DNA of 64,000 nt from Streptococcaceae bacterium ESL0687 (GTDB lineage Bacteria; Bacillota; Bacilli; Lactobacillales; Streptococcaceae), in assembly GCA_029392475.1 (NCBI GenBank), contig CP113940.1, positions 186,001 to 250,000 on the forward strand, given 5' to 3'. Every line of letters begins with the position of its first letter. The first letter of the stretch is position 1. A program made the position numbers and the translations under genes. Positions 26,727 to 34,770 of the stretch are shown in pieces. A model generated the notes under the pieces. It made no database searches. It was not told where the DNA came from and worked only from the letters and a program-made list of their open reading frames with translations.

Positions 26727-26756
26727 TTGACTGGTTTTCCATAATGATTATATAAT
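26727..26756 (+). promoter_or_regulatory. Promoter of the small membrane protein gene
   Basis: TTGACT (26727-26732), 18 bases, perfect TATAAT (26751-26756). Predicted start near 26763. Confidence 0.7.
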
Positions 26757-26787
26757 TGCGGTAAGTTTTTACGGGAGGTTGGGTATT

Positions 26788-26991
26788 TTGAAAAATTTCT
26801 TGAAGAAGTATAATTGGCCTTTTGTAGTTGATCTTACTTTATTCGTTCTATTGACTAGATATGTTATTGATATGCCTAAAAACTTATTGCTTAATATAAG
26901 TGTTAGTCTTATTATCTTTATATGCTTGAATGTACTTACGAGTTTTATTTTTTCAAGATTGAGCAATAAATCTTCAAAAAATAATCTGTAA
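26788..26991 (+). CDS. Small two-helix membrane protein of unknown function
   Basis: A 67-residue protein with a TTG start (26788) nine bases after GGGAGG; the upstream in-frame TTG 26779 touches that site. It has a basic N-terminus (MKNFLKKYNW), two hydrophobic helices (residues about 10-24 and 32-52) and a basic Ser/Lys tail. A consensus promoter drives it, and the hairpin behind it doubles as the CesR-like box of the next operon. I do not recognise a family. Function unknown; position next to an envelope-stress operon is suggestive only. Confidence 0.6.
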   Translation: MKNFLKKYNWPFVVDLTLFVLLTRYVIDMPKNLLLNISVSLIIFICLNVLTSFIFSRLSNKSSKNNL

Positions 26992-27008
26992 AAATAAGCA
27001 AAAATTAA

Positions 27009-27034
27009 ATTCAGTCTGCGGACTGATTTTTTTT
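27009..27034 (+). terminator. Hairpin terminator overlapping a CesR-like box
   Basis: TCAGTC-TGCG-GACTGA followed by eight T. It should end the transcript of the small membrane protein. Confidence 0.7.
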
Positions 27035-27053
27035 GGTGAAAATCTGACATAAT
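27011..27053 (+). promoter_or_regulatory. CesR/LiaR-type box and promoter of the DUF4097-PspC operon
   Basis: TCAGTCTGCGGACTGA (27011-27026) matches the lactococcal CesR motif TCAGHCTnnAGDCTGA at 15 of 16 positions. A promoter follows with an extended -10, TGA-CATAAT (CATAAT 27048-27053) and no proper -35, as expected for an activator-dependent promoter. With the start near 27060, the box is centred about 41 bases upstream. Confidence 0.75.
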
Positions 27054-27078
27054 GTAAACATAGCAGGAGGAATTGAAC

Positions 27079-28287
27079 ATGAATAAAAAAGAAAGAATTT
27101 TAGATTTAATGCGTCATGGAGTAATCTCCAATGAAGAAGCAATTGAACTACTTGAAAACATTGACAATAAAAATAATGAAACAAATAATATAGATGCTGA
27201 TAAGGGTCTTGATAGCCTAAGTGATATTTTTGCAGGTTTTGATCCCAAAACTTTCTTTGATACTGAGGAAGTAGTTGAAGAATTCGGGGAGGATGATTCA
27301 GCCAAGCAGGAAAAAGAAAGTGAGAACAAGGATAAGGAACAAGATAAATTTAATGCAACTGACCTTTCAGACAGCATTGGAGAAGCCTTTAAAAGCCTTT
27401 TAGGTTGGGGCAGTGATGTCTTTGATAACATGAAAACAAAGGTCGATGAAAACTTTGAATGGGATTCTGGTAAATTCAAGGTTAAAACTAGTAAGAAGCA
27501 AGATTCAAGGATTATTGACGGAGATATTCGTGCCTTAAATATCATCTCTCAAGCAGGAGATATTGAAGTAATCAAGTCAGATGACGATAAGGTCAAGATT
27601 GATTTTGACCTTGAGGTTTATGGTAACGAGGATTTAGAAGATTTTCTTGCTAAAAATCTCCTTATTAGTGATGCTGGAGGCATTCTTACCATCAATGTTG
27701 CAAGTAAGCGTGTGTCAGCTGACATGGTAGTAAGCCTTCCAGCCAAAAGATATGACTCTTTAATTGTTAGACTGGCAAGTGGGGACGTGAGTGTCAGCTC
27801 AACCATTGCTGACTACATCCGCATCACCAATATAAGTGGTGATTTGGAGCTTAATGGTTTAAGTTCAACAATTACTGAACTTTCAACAAAAAATGGTGAT
27901 TTGAAGGTTTCTGGTGGTTCTTACACCGACTTAAACGTTAAGACAATTAACGGTGATTTGACTGTAAACTCTGACTTTGAAACTAGTGAACTTTCATCAA
28001 TCAACGGGGCCATTCGCCTTGCTCCAAGCCTTAAGGCTAAAAAAATAAATATTAAAAATATCAATGGTGACATCAAGATGTCAATTCCATCTTCAGCAGG
28101 ATTTACAGGACTTGCTAAGACATCATTTGGGAAATATAAAACCCGCCTGGAATTAGATAATCCATTAGATATTGGGAAAAGCGGTGTGGCCTTAGTCAGA
28201 ACAGGTCATGATGTTATTACCTTTGAAATTGAATCTAGGATGGGTAATATTTGGCTCAAAGATGCTGACTTAGATGAAAAAAAATGA
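27079..28287 (+). CDS. DUF4097 (LiaG/LiaX-like) envelope-stress protein
   Basis: A 402-residue protein without signal peptide. The N-terminus MNKKERILDLMRHGVISNEEAIELLENI is a short helical domain common to YvlB/LiaX-type proteins; an acidic low-complexity linker (about 35-110) follows, then a DUF4097 right-handed beta-helix with repeats such as SGDLELNG, NGDLKVSGG, NGDLTVNS and NGDIKMS. Paired with PspC and preceded by a CesR-like box, it matches the lactococcal CesSR stress regulon. ATG 27079 has AGGAGG eight bases upstream; TTG 27073 is too close to that site. Confidence 0.85.
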   Translation: MNKKERILDLMRHGVISNEEAIELLENIDNKNNETNNIDADKGLDSLSDIFAGFDPKTFFDTEEVVEEFGEDDSAKQEKESENKDKEQDKFNATDLSDSIGEAFKSLLGWGSDVFDNMKTKVDENFEWDSGKFKVKTSKKQDSRIIDGDIRALNIISQAGDIEVIKSDDDKVKIDFDLEVYGNEDLEDFLAKNLLISDAGGILTINVASKRVSADMVVSLPAKRYDSLIVRLASGDVSVSSTIADYIRITNISGDLELNGLSSTITELSTKNGDLKVSGGSYTDLNVKTINGDLTVNSDFETSELSSINGAIRLAPSLKAKKINIKNINGDIKMSIPSSAGFTGLAKTSFGKYKTRLELDNPLDIGKSGVALVRTGHDVITFEIESRMGNIWLKDADLDEKK

Positions 28288-28324
28288 GATAATAATTTTA
28301 GCAATGTAAGAAAAGAGGAAAATT

Positions 28325-28654
28325 ATGCCAAAGAAAAGACTGACAAAATCTTCAACTGATAGAGTTTGGTCAGGTGTCTTAGGTGGGATATCAGAATATT
28401 TCGGACTTGATTCAACTTGGGTTAGGATTGCCTATGTTGCCTTGTCAGTAGTTTCTTCTGGCTTTCCAGGAATAACACTTTATATTCTCCTTTCCATAAT
28501 AATTCCTAAGGATTCAAACTCAAACTACAGAAGCTATAATGGCTTTGAAGGGAACTATTATTACAAGGATAGATCAAAGTCAACAGATGGCTCTCGCAAA
28601 AGAAAAGATGCTGAGGTAGTCCATGACGACGATGATGACTGGGCTGATTTCTAA
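28325..28654 (+). CDS. PspC-domain envelope-stress protein
   Basis: A 109-residue membrane protein. The PspC domain occupies residues about 5-65: KRLTKSSTDRVWSGVLGGISEYFGLDSTWVRIAYV followed by one long hydrophobic helix and IIPKD. The tail is hydrophilic and ends in a run of Asp (DDDDDWADF). It lies 37 bases after the DUF4097 gene with AAAGAGGAAA upstream and shares its CesR-like promoter. PspC proteins of this regulon respond to cell-wall antibiotics and bacteriocins in Lactococcus. Confidence 0.9.
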   Translation: MPKKRLTKSSTDRVWSGVLGGISEYFGLDSTWVRIAYVALSVVSSGFPGITLYILLSIIIPKDSNSNYRSYNGFEGNYYYKDRSKSTDGSRKRKDAEVVHDDDDDWADF

Positions 28655-28660
28655 GCCTTT

Positions 28661-28687
28661 AAAGAACTAGCTGCGGCTAGTTTTTTG
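28661..28687 (+). terminator. Terminator of the DUF4097-PspC operon
   Basis: AACTAGC-TGCG-GCTAGTT followed by TTTTGTTT. Confidence 0.88.
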
Positions 28688-28725
28688 TTTAGGTAGACAA
28701 GTCTTAAAATATTTGAGCCTTAAAA

Positions 28726-28754
28726 TTACAAAAAAAATCCAGCTAGGTTATAAT
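28726..28754 (+). promoter_or_regulatory. Nitroreductase promoter
   Basis: TTACAA (28726-28731), 17 bases, perfect TATAAT (28749-28754). The -10 overlaps an in-frame ATG (28753) that is therefore not the start codon. Confidence 0.75.
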
Positions 28755-28770
28755 GAAAGAGGAGGAAGAT

Positions 28771-29391
28771 ATGAATAATAATGATTTTTTAGATATTTTA
28801 ACTAACCGTCGTTCGATTAGAAAATATAAGGACGTGAAAATTGCTCAGGATGATATTCTTGAAATGCTTAATTTAGCAGTCAAATCTCCTAGCAGTAGGA
28901 ACATTCAACCTTGGGAATTCGTGGTTGTTGAAAGTCCCCAAGCAAAAGAAAAGTTAACTCAAATGGTTTACAGCAATACAGAGCAAGTTAAAACCTCAAG
29001 TTTTGCCCTTATTATATTCTCTAGATTCCAACTTGAAAATAACGCAGAGAAGGTTGTTCATGCAGAGTATCTAAAAGGACATGTTCCTGAAGAGAAGAAA
29101 TCAGAACGCATTGAATACTTCCACAAGAACTATAAGATGTTATCTGATGAGATAAAGCGTGAACTTGCGACCTTTGATGCAGGAATTATTACAGCCAACT
29201 TTTTAAATGTTGCCCGTCACTATGGTTATGATACTAATGTTATCGGTGGCTTTGTAGCAAGTGAGGTTCATGATGAATTTTCACCAGCAAGCGACACAAG
29301 ACCTGCCATTATCATAACAGTGGGTATTGCTGATGAAGAAGGTAAGAAAACTTCAAGGGTTGCCGCTGAAGAAATTACTAGATTTGTCTAA
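28771..29391 (+). CDS. Nitroreductase-family flavoprotein
   Basis: A 206-residue FMN-dependent oxidoreductase. NRRSIRKYKDVKI and AVKSPSSRNIQPWEFVVV near the N-terminus bind the FMN phosphate, and the C-terminal region has NVIGGF and PAIIITVGIADEE. It reduces nitro compounds or quinones with NAD(P)H; the physiological substrate is not known. ATG 28771 follows GGAGGAAG; the frame is open to ATG 28753, which is part of the -10 box. It stands alone between two terminators. Confidence 0.9.
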   Translation: MNNNDFLDILTNRRSIRKYKDVKIAQDDILEMLNLAVKSPSSRNIQPWEFVVVESPQAKEKLTQMVYSNTEQVKTSSFALIIFSRFQLENNAEKVVHAEYLKGHVPEEKKSERIEYFHKNYKMLSDEIKRELATFDAGIITANFLNVARHYGYDTNVIGGFVASEVHDEFSPASDTRPAIIITVGIADEEGKKTSRVAAEEITRFV

Positions 29392-29415
29392 AAAAGGGGA
29401 TATCCCCTTTTTTTG
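29391..29415 (+). terminator. Nitroreductase terminator
   Basis: AAAAAGGGGATATCCCCTTTTT, a perfect palindrome directly after the stop codon. Confidence 0.85.
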
Positions 29416-29450
29416 TTTGCCAGCTTATAAATTAAAGATGTAAGCTAGTA

Positions 29451-29459
29451 TGCTATAAT
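29451..29459 (+). promoter_or_regulatory. hprK promoter (extended -10)
   Basis: TGC-TATAAT with TATAAT at 29454-29459; no clear -35. Confidence 0.6.
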
Positions 29460-29487
29460 AGGAGTCATAGAAAAAGGAGAAGTTGAT

Positions 29488-30411
29488 ATGAGTGTTACTG
29501 TGCAAAATTTAATTGATAAGATTAAACTTGATGTCGTTTATGCAAGTAAAGAAGCCCTGGAAAGGGAGATTACAACAGATGATATTGAAAGGCCCGGTCT
29601 TGAAATGTCAGGTTATTTTGACTACTACACCCCTGAACGGGTTCAAGTTATTGGACGTAAGGAGTGGAGTTACATGCAGGAGCACACTGGGGAGAACCTT
29701 TATGAACTTCTAAAGAAAATCTTTACCCCTGAAACACCAGCAGTAATTGTTGCAAGAGACCTTGAGATTCCAGAGGAGATGGTTAAGGTTGCTGAAGCAC
29801 AAGATGTTGCCCTCCTTCAATCAAAGGATGTAACCAGCCGTCTGTCAGCTGCTATTACCACCTATCTTTATGAGAAACTTGCTGAAAGATTCACTGTCCA
29901 CGGGGTCCTAATGGATATTTTTGGAACAGGTGTTCTGATTCAGGGTGCAAGTGGAATTGGCAAAAGTGAAACTGGTCTTGAGTTAATCAAAAGAGGTCAC
30001 TCTTTAATCGCAGATGACCGAGTTGACGTTTACCGAAAAAGTGAATTTACTCTTATGGGAGAAGCTGCTGAAATTTTGCGTCATTTAATTGAAATTCGTG
30101 GTGTTGGAATCATGGATATAATGACCCTCTTTGGTGCAGGATCAGTTAGGGATTCAAGTGAAATAAATCTGGCTGTAAATTTAGTTCCTTATGCAAATGA
30201 TGATGAATATGACCGTCTGGGAAACGGGACAGGTACCCTGGAACTTGCAGATGTTAAAATTCCGCAAATTAGTATACCGGTTAAAACTGGTCGAAATATC
30301 TCAGTCATTATTGAGGCAGCTGTCATGAATTTCCATGCTAAAAATATGGGTTATGACGCAACTAAGGTATTTGAAGACCGTTTGACTAACCTTATTGAGA
30401 AAAATAGTTAG
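29488..30411 (+). CDS. hprK: HPr(Ser) kinase/phosphorylase
   Basis: A 307-residue regulatory enzyme that phosphorylates and dephosphorylates Ser46 of HPr, controlling CcpA-mediated catabolite repression and sugar uptake. Walker A GASGIGKS is at residues 153-160 and the family signature [20 protein letters not shown] follows. It starts with AAAGGAG before the ATG. lgt follows after eight bases, the standard hprK-lgt arrangement of streptococci and lactococci. Confidence 0.97.
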   Translation: MSVTVQNLIDKIKLDVVYASKEALEREITTDDIERPGLEMSGYFDYYTPERVQVIGRKEWSYMQEHTGENLYELLKKIFTPETPAVIVARDLEIPEEMVKVAEAQDVALLQSKDVTSRLSAAITTYLYEKLAERFTVHGVLMDIFGTGVLIQGASGIGKSETGLELIKRGHSLIADDRVDVYRKSEFTLMGEAAEILRHLIEIRGVGIMDIMTLFGAGSVRDSSEINLAVNLVPYANDDEYDRLGNGTGTLELADVKIPQISIPVKTGRNISVIIEAAVMNFHAKNMGYDATKVFEDRLTNLIEKNS

Positions 30412-30419
30412 GGGGATTT

Positions 30420-31205
30420 ATGCTCTTATCAATTAATCCCATAGCCTTTAAATTAGGTCCCTTACAGATTCACTGGTATGCCTTATTTATAACCTTAGGG
30501 GTAGTTTTAGGGGTTATTTTAGCCATGAAGGAGGCTCCTAAAAAAAGGATTAAGGCAGATGACATCTTAGATTTTATTTTACTGGCCTTCCCCTTATCAA
30601 TAATTGGGGCAAGAATTTACTATGTGGTCTTTGAATGGTCCTACTACAAGGATCATCTGTCAGAAATCATTGCCATTTGGAATGGTGGGATTGCCATTTA
30701 TGGTGGGTTACTAACAGGGCTTCTAGTTTTAGTTGTCTACTGCTACTACAAGATGATTAATACGCTAGACTTTCTTGATGTAATTAGTCCTAGCCTTTTC
30801 ATTGCTCAGGCCATTGGCCGTTGGGGAAATTTCGTCAACCAGGAGGCTTACGGACGAGCAGTATCAAAGCTTGATTACCTCCCTAAATTCATCCAGGATC
30901 AAATGTTTATTGATGGTTCTTATAGGGTGCCAACATTTCTGTATGAAAGTGTTTGGAATCTCCTTGGGTTTATTTTAATCCTTCTTCTGAGGACTAAAAA
31001 GAATTTCCTAAGACGAGGTCAGGTATTTGCCTTTTATTTAATTTGGTATGGTTTTGGTCGCTTCTTTATCGAAGGTATGAGAACTGATAGTTTAATGATT
31101 GGTGGCCTTAGGGTTTCTCAGCTGGTTTCAATCCTAATTTTCTTAGCTGGACTTTCTATAATGGTTTATCAGGGGAAAAAGAAGAGTAAATATTATCAAG
31201 GCTAG
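30420..31205 (+). CDS. lgt: Prolipoprotein diacylglyceryl transferase
   Basis: A 261-residue integral membrane enzyme with about seven helices that attaches diacylglycerol to the lipobox cysteine of prelipoproteins. The catalytic and lipid-binding signature is present: an HWYAL motif early ([11 protein letters not shown]) and [16 protein letters not shown] in the middle. It follows hprK after eight bases with AGGGGGA as ribosome-binding site. Its substrates include the importer lipoprotein in this window (Cys20). Confidence 0.96.
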   Translation: MLLSINPIAFKLGPLQIHWYALFITLGVVLGVILAMKEAPKKRIKADDILDFILLAFPLSIIGARIYYVVFEWSYYKDHLSEIIAIWNGGIAIYGGLLTGLLVLVVYCYYKMINTLDFLDVISPSLFIAQAIGRWGNFVNQEAYGRAVSKLDYLPKFIQDQMFIDGSYRVPTFLYESVWNLLGFILILLLRTKKNFLRRGQVFAFYLIWYGFGRFFIEGMRTDSLMIGGLRVSQLVSILIFLAGLSIMVYQGKKKSKYYQG

Positions 31206-31213
31206 TTTAAATT

Positions 31214-31222
31214 TGCTATAAT
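31214..31222 (+). promoter_or_regulatory. Internal promoter for the DUF948-YtxH pair
   Basis: TGC-TATAAT (TATAAT 31217-31222), extended -10. It can express the two downstream genes independently of hprK-lgt. Confidence 0.5.
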
Positions 31223-31266
31223 GTTACCAATAGATTTAGCTGTCAAGGCTTAGATGGGAGGCTTAT

Positions 31267-31713
31267 GTGGAAAATATTGCCTTATGGATTATTGTAGGTG
31301 CAGTCCTTATTTTAGTTGCTTTTGTCGTTGTTCTAATAGTATTTTTAATCGATTTTATTAAAAAATTATCGAAAATGGCAGATGAGGTTACAGGAGCTGT
31401 TAACCTGCTGACAAGTGACGCTGATATACTGATGGGCCAGACGGATCAACTTCTGTCAAAGACCAATCTTCTTATGGATAATGTTAATGAGAAGATGGAT
31501 ACAGTTGATCCCTTGTTCCATACCGTAGCAGACTTGTCTGTTAGCGTTTCAGATATAAATGAGAAGGGTCAAGACTTTGTATCACGCTTTAATTCCAATG
31601 CTGCAACTGTTGGAAAGGCTAGTACAATTGTTACAGTTGGCCGAGCTGCAAGCAAACTTTTAAAGGGTAAAAAGAAAGTTTCTAGTTCTAGAAGGAAGAA
31701 AGAGGAAAAGTAG
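31267..31713 (+). CDS. DUF948 membrane-anchored protein
   Basis: A 148-residue protein with a GTG start preceded by GGGAGG. One N-terminal membrane helix (WIIVGAVLILVAFVVVLIVFLI) is followed by a helical, methyl-accepting-chemotaxis-like segment (DEVTGAVNLLTSDADILMGQTDQLLSKTNLLMDNVN) and a basic tail (KGKKKVSSSRRKKEEK). These are the features of DUF948. In streptococci and lactococci the gene sits after lgt and before a YtxH gene, as here. Function is poorly known; general-stress and envelope roles are suspected. Confidence 0.88.
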   Translation: MENIALWIIVGAVLILVAFVVVLIVFLIDFIKKLSKMADEVTGAVNLLTSDADILMGQTDQLLSKTNLLMDNVNEKMDTVDPLFHTVADLSVSVSDINEKGQDFVSRFNSNAATVGKASTIVTVGRAASKLLKGKKKVSSSRRKKEEK

Positions 31714-32280
31714 ATGGCAAAAAAATCAGGATTTTTAACAGGTGCTTTATTTGGAGCTGCTCTTGGTGCAGTTGGGGCTTATCTTACTGCTACTAAAAAA
31801 GGTGAAGAGCTAAGAGAAGATTTACGTGAAGAGTTCAATGAATACAAGGAAGACCCTCAGGGAAAACTTAAAGAATTAAAAGAAGTAGTGATTGATAAGG
31901 CTTACGTGGCCCGTGATTTCGCTGAAGATAAATACATTGAACTTCGTGAAGCCCTTGATAACGGGGATATTTCAGTTGATTCTGCTGTCCAATTTTTGAA
32001 TGAAAAAAAGGCTGAGGCCATTGATGAATTCAGAAAAATTAAGGATGATGTTGAATATACTGACGCAGAGATTATCGAGAATCTTAAGGAAGAAGGTCTT
32101 GATTTCGAATTAGAGCTTGAAAAATTTGTTGATGACAAGAAGGAAGAAGGTCAAGAAGTTAAGGACCGACTTAAGGAAAAAGCTCTTGAAGTTGAAGATC
32201 AGGTTAAGGAAAAAGCCTTCGAAATCAAGGAAGAAGGCCGTGAAAAAATTAATCGCTTAGAAGATGAATTAAGGGATTAG
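31714..32280 (+). CDS. YtxH-domain protein with long coiled coil
   Basis: A 188-residue protein. The N-terminus FLTGALFGAALGAVGAYLTATKKGEELREDL is the glycine-rich YtxH helix; the remainder (about 35-188) is almost entirely charged and helical, with repeated KEKALEVEDQVKEKAFEIKEE-type heptads forming a coiled coil. Its ATG touches the stop codon of the DUF948 gene, so the two are translated together. YtxH proteins are linked to general stress; a scaffold role at the membrane is plausible. Function unknown. Confidence 0.88.
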   Translation: MAKKSGFLTGALFGAALGAVGAYLTATKKGEELREDLREEFNEYKEDPQGKLKELKEVVIDKAYVARDFAEDKYIELREALDNGDISVDSAVQFLNEKKAEAIDEFRKIKDDVEYTDAEIIENLKEEGLDFELELEKFVDDKKEEGQEVKDRLKEKALEVEDQVKEKAFEIKEEGREKINRLEDELRD

Positions 32281-32289
32281 TAAATTATA

Positions 32290-32321
32290 AAACCTCTAGA
32301 ATTTAATCTAGAGGTTTTTTT
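32290..32321 (+). terminator. Terminator of the hprK-lgt-DUF948-YtxH operon
   Basis: AACCTCTAGA pairs with TCTAGAGGTT across a six-base loop; seven T follow. Confidence 0.9.
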
Positions 32322-32402
32322 GATAAAAAAAGAACTCAGCCTCGGGGTTTGGGAGGATAAGTCCTTATTAATTTATTGATACTGAGGATAAAATCCTAAA
32401 GT

Positions 32403-32570
32403 TTAGCGGGAAATACGTCTGCGGGCTGCTTTTTTACGATTTTCATTGATGAACTCTTCTTTTTCAAGTTCTGGGTCAATAAATTTCTTTTTGGCAGCAA
32501 GAGCTCCAGCTACTGAAACTGCTACTGTTGAGGTTACACCTGCAAGAACACCCTTGACAAATTTATTCAT
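32403..32570 (-). CDS. DUF3042-family small membrane protein
   Basis: A 55-residue protein. MNKFVKGVLAGVTSTVAVSV begins a single hydrophobic helix (residues 5-26); then comes a basic KKKF, an acidic stretch (IDPELEKEEF) and the terminal INENRKKAARRRISR. This matches the DUF3042 family of Lactobacillales, recognised by the ENRKKAAR motif. GGAGG lies eight bases before the ATG. It is divergent from miaA. Its 3' side has no strong hairpin of its own. Function unknown. Confidence 0.85.
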   Translation of the reverse strand: MNKFVKGVLAGVTSTVAVSVAGALAAKKKFIDPELEKEEFINENRKKAARRRISR

Positions 32571-32630
32571 TTTGAATACCTCCGATATATGTTATAGTTA
32601 TATTATCTTAAAAAAATGGAAAAATATCAA

Positions 32631-33530
32631 ATGAAAAACAAAATTATAATTATTGCAGGTCCTACAGCTGTGGGAAAAACAGCTCTTGGGATAAAATTGG
32701 CCCAGGCCTTTGATGGGGAAATTATAAATGGAGATTCCCAGCAAGTTTATAAGGGGCTCGATATTGGTACGGCAAAGGCTAGTAAAGAGGAGCAGGCCCA
32801 AGCCCCCCACCATTTGATTGATGTAAAAAAAATTGATGAAAATTTTTCTGCCCACGATTTTACAAGTCAGGCACGAAAGTTAATTGATGAGATAAGTTCC
32901 AGAGGAAAGCTTCCCATAATTGTTGGGGGAACTGGTCTTTATTTACAGGCCCTTTTAGAAGGTTATCATTTGGGTGGATCTGATAATCATGATATGATGA
33001 GGGCAAGGCGCGATGAACTTGAACAGTTGGATGACCAAGAGCTTGAAGAAATTTTTAAAAAATCAGGTTTGAGCCTTGAAGAACCAAATAGAAGAAGGAT
33101 TATTAGGGAGATTGAAAAGCATGAACTAGCTAGTAATCTTAAAAATAATCCTCTCTCCTATGACAGTTTGATTATAGGTTTAAATATGGAACGTCCCCTT
33201 CTTTATGACCGCATAAACCAAAGGGTTGATTTAATGGTTGATGCAGGGATTTTAGATGAAGCAGACCTCCTTTTTAAGCAATTTCCACAAGTTCAAGCAA
33301 CAAGAGCCATTGGCTACAAGGAATTTTTCCCTTATTTTAGAGGAGAAGTAGACCTTGCAAGTGCAGTTGAAACAGTGAAGAAAAATACCAGACATTATGC
33401 CAAAAGACAGCTGACCTGGTTTAAAAATCGCATGAAGGTTGATTTTTATGACGTACTGTCAGAAGACTATCCTACAGCTGTTTTAAGGGATGTTGAGGTA
33501 TTCTTACATGAGGAGGATAATCATGATTGA
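32631..33530 (+). CDS. miaA: tRNA dimethylallyltransferase
   Basis: A 299-residue enzyme that adds dimethylallyl to N6 of A37 in tRNAs reading UNN codons. The P-loop GPTAVGKT is at residues 10-17, with GDSQQVYKGLDIGTAK, GGTGLYLQALLEGY and RQLTWFKNR behind it. ATG 32631 gives the family's MKNK N-terminus; ATG 32616 is in frame and only about 12 bases after a possible TATATT -10, so a nearly leaderless start there is possible. Neither has a good ribosome-binding site. The stop overlaps hflX by eight bases. Confidence 0.95.
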   Translation: MKNKIIIIAGPTAVGKTALGIKLAQAFDGEIINGDSQQVYKGLDIGTAKASKEEQAQAPHHLIDVKKIDENFSAHDFTSQARKLIDEISSRGKLPIIVGGTGLYLQALLEGYHLGGSDNHDMMRARRDELEQLDDQELEEIFKKSGLSLEEPNRRRIIREIEKHELASNLKNNPLSYDSLIIGLNMERPLLYDRINQRVDLMVDAGILDEADLLFKQFPQVQATRAIGYKEFFPYFRGEVDLASAVETVKKNTRHYAKRQLTWFKNRMKVDFYDVLSEDYPTAVLRDVEVFLHEEDNHD

Positions 33531-34770
33531 AACTGAAGAAAGAAAAGAACGAGTTGCCATTGTTGGAGTTGAAACTGAGGAGAACTACAAGACTTTTTCA
33601 GTATCTATGGAAGAACTTGCAAGCTTAGTTACAACAGCGGGTGGCGAGGTTATTAGTGAATTTATTCAAAAGCGTGACCGAGTTGATGGAAAATACCTGG
33701 TTGGGAAAGGGAAGCTTGAAGAAATTAAAGAAAATATCGACGCAGATGAAATTGATACTGTAATCTTTAATGACCGTCTAAGCCCAAGACAAAACATGAA
33801 CCTTGAGGAGCTACTAGGAGTCAAGGTAATCGATAGGATGCAGCTAATCTTGGATATTTTTGCCTCTCGTGCTAAAAGTTATGAGGGAATGTTACAGGTT
33901 GAACTTGCCCAGTTAAAATATATGCTTCCAAGGCTTGTTGGAAAAGGAATTGCTCTTAGCCGTCAAGCAGGTGGTATTGGTAGTAAGGGTCCAGGGGAAA
34001 GTCAGCTTGAGATGGACCGCCGCTATATTAGGACTAGAATTGAAAATATTGAAAAATCATTGAAAAAGGCTGAAAAAACCCGTCTAAATATGCGTCAAAA
34101 ACGCCAAAAATCAGGAATTTTTAGGATTGGATTAATTGGTTATACGAACGCTGGTAAATCAACTATTTTTAATGTTTTGACTGATAAAATTCAATATGAG
34201 AAAGATGAGCTTTTTGCAACTCTTGACGCCACAACGAAAGATTTCAGCTTAAAGGATGATTTTATTGCTACCTTAACCGATACTGTAGGATTTATCCAAG
34301 ATCTTCCAACTGAATTGGTTAATGCCTTCAAGTCAACCCTTGAGGAAAGTTCTGATGTGGATCTACTAATTCATGTTATTGATGCAAGTAATCCTGACCA
34401 TCAGATTCATGAGGATACTGTTAAAAAAATAATGGCTGACTTGAAAATTTCTGATATCCCAGTCTTAAATGTCTACAATAAGGCTGATTTAATCAAGGGT
34501 GATTTTACCCCTGATGCTTATCCAAATATTTTAATTTCAGCTAAAAACAAGGATGATGTAAAAAAACTTAAGGATAAGATTGTTGAGAGAATCGAAGAAA
34601 TTTTTGAAAAATTTGCCATTAAGGTACCTTATGCGGAAGCTTATAAGCTAGCAGATCTTGGGAAAGTTGCTTTGATTGACGATATGAAAGAGTTAGAAGA
34701 TAGCTATGAAATCCGCGGATCAATTGCTAAAAATCAAGAATGGAGAATACAAAACTATGAGTTTATCTAA
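33523..34770 (+). CDS. hflX: Ribosome-associated GTPase HflX
   Basis: A 415-residue GTPase that splits or rescues stalled ribosomes under heat and antibiotic stress. The N-terminal HflX domain (VDGKYLVGKGKLEEIKENI) and helical linker precede a GTPase domain with G1 GYTNAGKST near residue 206, G3 DTVGF (unusual for Ras-type, typical for HflX) and G4 NKAD. ATG 33523 has AGGAGG six bases upstream; the frame is open to 33490 inside miaA. The next gene begins 14 bases before its stop codon. Confidence 0.95.
   Translation: MIETEERKERVAIVGVETEENYKTFSVSMEELASLVTTAGGEVISEFIQKRDRVDGKYLVGKGKLEEIKENIDADEIDTVIFNDRLSPRQNMNLEELLGVKVIDRMQLILDIFASRAKSYEGMLQVELAQLKYMLPRLVGKGIALSRQAGGIGSKGPGESQLEMDRRYIRTRIENIEKSLKKAEKTRLNMRQKRQKSGIFRIGLIGYTNAGKSTIFNVLTDKIQYEKDELFATLDATTKDFSLKDDFIATLTDTVGFIQDLPTELVNAFKSTLEESSDVDLLIHVIDASNPDHQIHEDTVKKIMADLKISDIPVLNVYNKADLIKGDFTPDAYPNILISAKNKDDVKKLKDKIVERIEEIFEKFAIKVPYAEAYKLADLGKVALIDDMKELEDSYEIRGSIAKNQEWRIQNYEFI

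Noticed and set aside
26727-26756. Terminator of the nuclease gene
   Set aside because: No hairpin with T-run is present after 26709; the region is a promoter.
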